Of a stretch of 7,207 nt of DNA, positions 5,947 to 7,207 are shown piece by piece. The position numbers were made by a program, and so were the translations under genes. Under the pieces are notes generated by a model that saw only the letters and a list, made by a program, of their open reading frames with translations, was not told the DNA's origin and ran no database searches. The DNA is taken from the NCBI GenBank assembly GCA_937874455.1, contig CALNBE010000084.1:1-7207 (forward strand), read 5' to 3'. Origin of the DNA: an uncultured Opitutia bacterium. Lineage in GTDB: Bacteria; Verrucomicrobiota; Verrucomicrobiia; Opitutales; UBA953. The first letter of the stretch is position 1, and the number at the start of each line of letters is the position of its first letter.

Positions 5947-7207
5947 TCACGCCTGATTCAGCACATCCGTCACCCGGTAACGGTTCAAATTCCTCCGCAC
6001 CCAATCCAGCGCGGTGTTCACCGCCCGGGCCCGCACCGCCGCCCGGTCGCCGCGCAACACATGACGCTGCGCCCAGGCCCCCTGCGGCGAGGAATAACCC
6101 AGATAAACCGTGCCCACTGGATCCGTCTCGGTGCCACCGGTCGGCCCGGCGAAACCGGTCACACTCAGCCCATAATCCGTCCCGAACCGCTCCGCGACCG
6201 CCGTGGCCAGTGTCATCGCCACCTCGGCGCTCACCGCGCCGTGCTGCTGCAAAATTTCCTCTGGCACGCCCAACAACCGTTTGACCTCGTCGGAGTAAAC
6301 CACCGCACCGCCCTTGAACACCCGGGACGCGCCAGGCACCTTGGTCAACGCGCCGCTCAGCAAGCCGCCGGTGCACGATTCCGCCACACTGAGGGAAAAA
6401 TTCAGGGCTGTCAGCTGCTCCAGCACGATTTCCGCCAGCGTTCCCGTCCCGGTGCAGACAAAATCCTCGCCCAGCGCCTCGCGAATTTCCTTTGCCACCC
6501 CCAGCAGGCCGTTGCAGCACAGGCCGCTTTTTCCCGGCAGCAGCCGGATGTCGATCATGCCGTTGCTTTCCCCCGTCACAAATTTCACCCGCTTATGGTC
6601 CAGCAGGGGCCGGATGCGATCTTCCACCACAGAGATCGTCGGCCCGAAGGCCCGCACCTGCACAAAATGCTCCTGCCCGGACGGACAATGGGAAAACTCC
6701 CGCAAACGGGGCAACGCAAAGCGCGCAAACACATCGTGCAACGCAATGCCATCCCCCGGCAGCATCACCAGCGCCTTGTCATTTTCCCGGAAGAAAATCC
6801 CCGGGGCCGTCCCCTTGACGTTCGGCAGCAGTTCGCCGCCCTCCAAAATCCAGCACTGCGTCAAATCCGCGCTCCGCACCTGCGGCCGGCCCGCCGCACC
6901 CAGCTCGGCGATCAACACCGCCTCCGCCGCCTTGTCGTAAGCCAGTTTCCTTTGCAGCGCCCTTGCCACCGCCTCCCGCGTGCAATCATTGTAGCGCGGC
7001 CCAATGCCGCCGGTGGTGATCACGATGTCCGCCTCCGCCCAGCTTCGCTTGAACTCCTGCTCCAGCCCTCCGTCGTCATCGCGCACCGCCACACTGCGTC
7101 GCAGCACCAGCCCGGCCCGCGCCAGTTGCTCCGCCAACCAAGGCAGATGCCCCCGGTCGCACAAGCCGTCCAGCGAGTTGCGCTTGCCGGGGTAGACCTG
7201 CTTGGCC
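5947..7207 (-). CDS. cinA: CinA family protein (MoCF-like domain plus PncC-type amidohydrolase), 5' end cut by the right window edge
   Basis: CinA proteins join a COG1058 MoCF-like domain, which in some members cleaves ADP-ribose, to a COG1546 domain that is nicotinamide-nucleotide amidohydrolase (PncC) in many members and serves pyridine nucleotide salvage. 419 residues are visible, and the reading frame stays open to the edge. The first part holds the nucleotide-binding motif TGGIGPRYNDCTREAV (about 6967-7014) and the hallmark LPGDG near 6745. A linking region around 6620-6660 reads FVQVRAFGPTISVVEDRI, as in full-length CinA. The C-terminal domain has AESCTGG (6364-6384) and TGFAGPTGGTETDPVGTV (about 6106-6159), its two key motifs, intact. 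A TTG at 7164 could be called a start, but the frame is open upstream with KQVYPGKRNSLD, and the usual N-terminal GDELL motif is absent, so the true start is probably outside the window. Odd: GIGPRYND replaces the common GLGPT.DD. Confidence 0.9.
   Translation of the reverse strand, partial: AKQVYPGKRNSLDGLCDRGHLPWLAEQLARAGLVLRRSVAVRDDDGGLEQEFKRSWAEADIVITTGGIGPRYNDCTREAVARALQRKLAYDKAAEAVLIAELGAAGRPQVRSADLTQCWILEGGELLPNVKGTAPGIFFRENDKALVMLPGDGIALHDVFARFALPRLREFSHCPSGQEHFVQVRAFGPTISVVEDRIRPLLDHKRVKFVTGESNGMIDIRLLPGKSGLCCNGLLGVAKEIREALGEDFVCTGTGTLAEIVLEQLTALNFSLSVAESCTGGLLSGALTKVPGASRVFKGGAVVYSDEVKRLLGVPEEILQQHGAVSAEVAMTLATAVAERFGTDYGLSVTGFAGPTGGTETDPVGTVYLGYSSPQGAWAQRHVLRGDRAAVRARAVNTALDWVRRNLNRYRVTDVLNQA

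Overview
The window is a compact, GC-rich bacterial chromosome segment. It carries five protein genes, two of them cut by the window edges, and almost no spare DNA. I see no RNA gene, mobile element, CRISPR array or phage-like sequence. The gene set (sigma-54, DinG helicase, HflX, CinA), together with a GYF_2-type membrane protein and weak or absent Shine-Dalgarno sites at several starts, would fit the Planctomycetota-Verrucomicrobiota group. That placement is an inference from style, not a demonstrated assignment.

Layout. From 4331 down to 1, three minus-strand genes follow one another: rpoN (sigma-54), dinG (iron-sulfur DNA helicase) and hflX (ribosome-associated GTPase, running off the left edge). 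The rpoN stop lies 3 bases from the dinG start, and dinG and hflX are 67 bases apart, so they could form one transcript in the order rpoN-dinG-hflX. Going right from 4332, a 142-base divergent intergenic region holds a perfect 9-base inverted repeat and must contain the promoter for rpoN and that for the gene to its right. That plus-strand gene (4474-5856) encodes an uncharacterised single-pass membrane protein with an N-terminal GYF_2 (DUF4339-like) domain. It ends near a strong, symmetric intrinsic terminator (5894-5924), which also serves the convergent minus-strand cinA gene (5947 to beyond the right edge).

How the genes relate. rpoN, dinG and hflX cover promoter selection, DNA-structure unwinding and ribosome rescue; they share no pathway, and co-expression is the only link visible here. 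The GYF_2 protein is the one real unknown: its role, and whether it is tied to sigma-54 through the shared intergenic region, cannot be told from sequence alone. Most of the window is ordinary housekeeping sequence. I did not find a convincing new multi-gene system; the points worth checking are the membrane protein, the inverted repeat, the gene order, and small motif departures in HflX and CinA.
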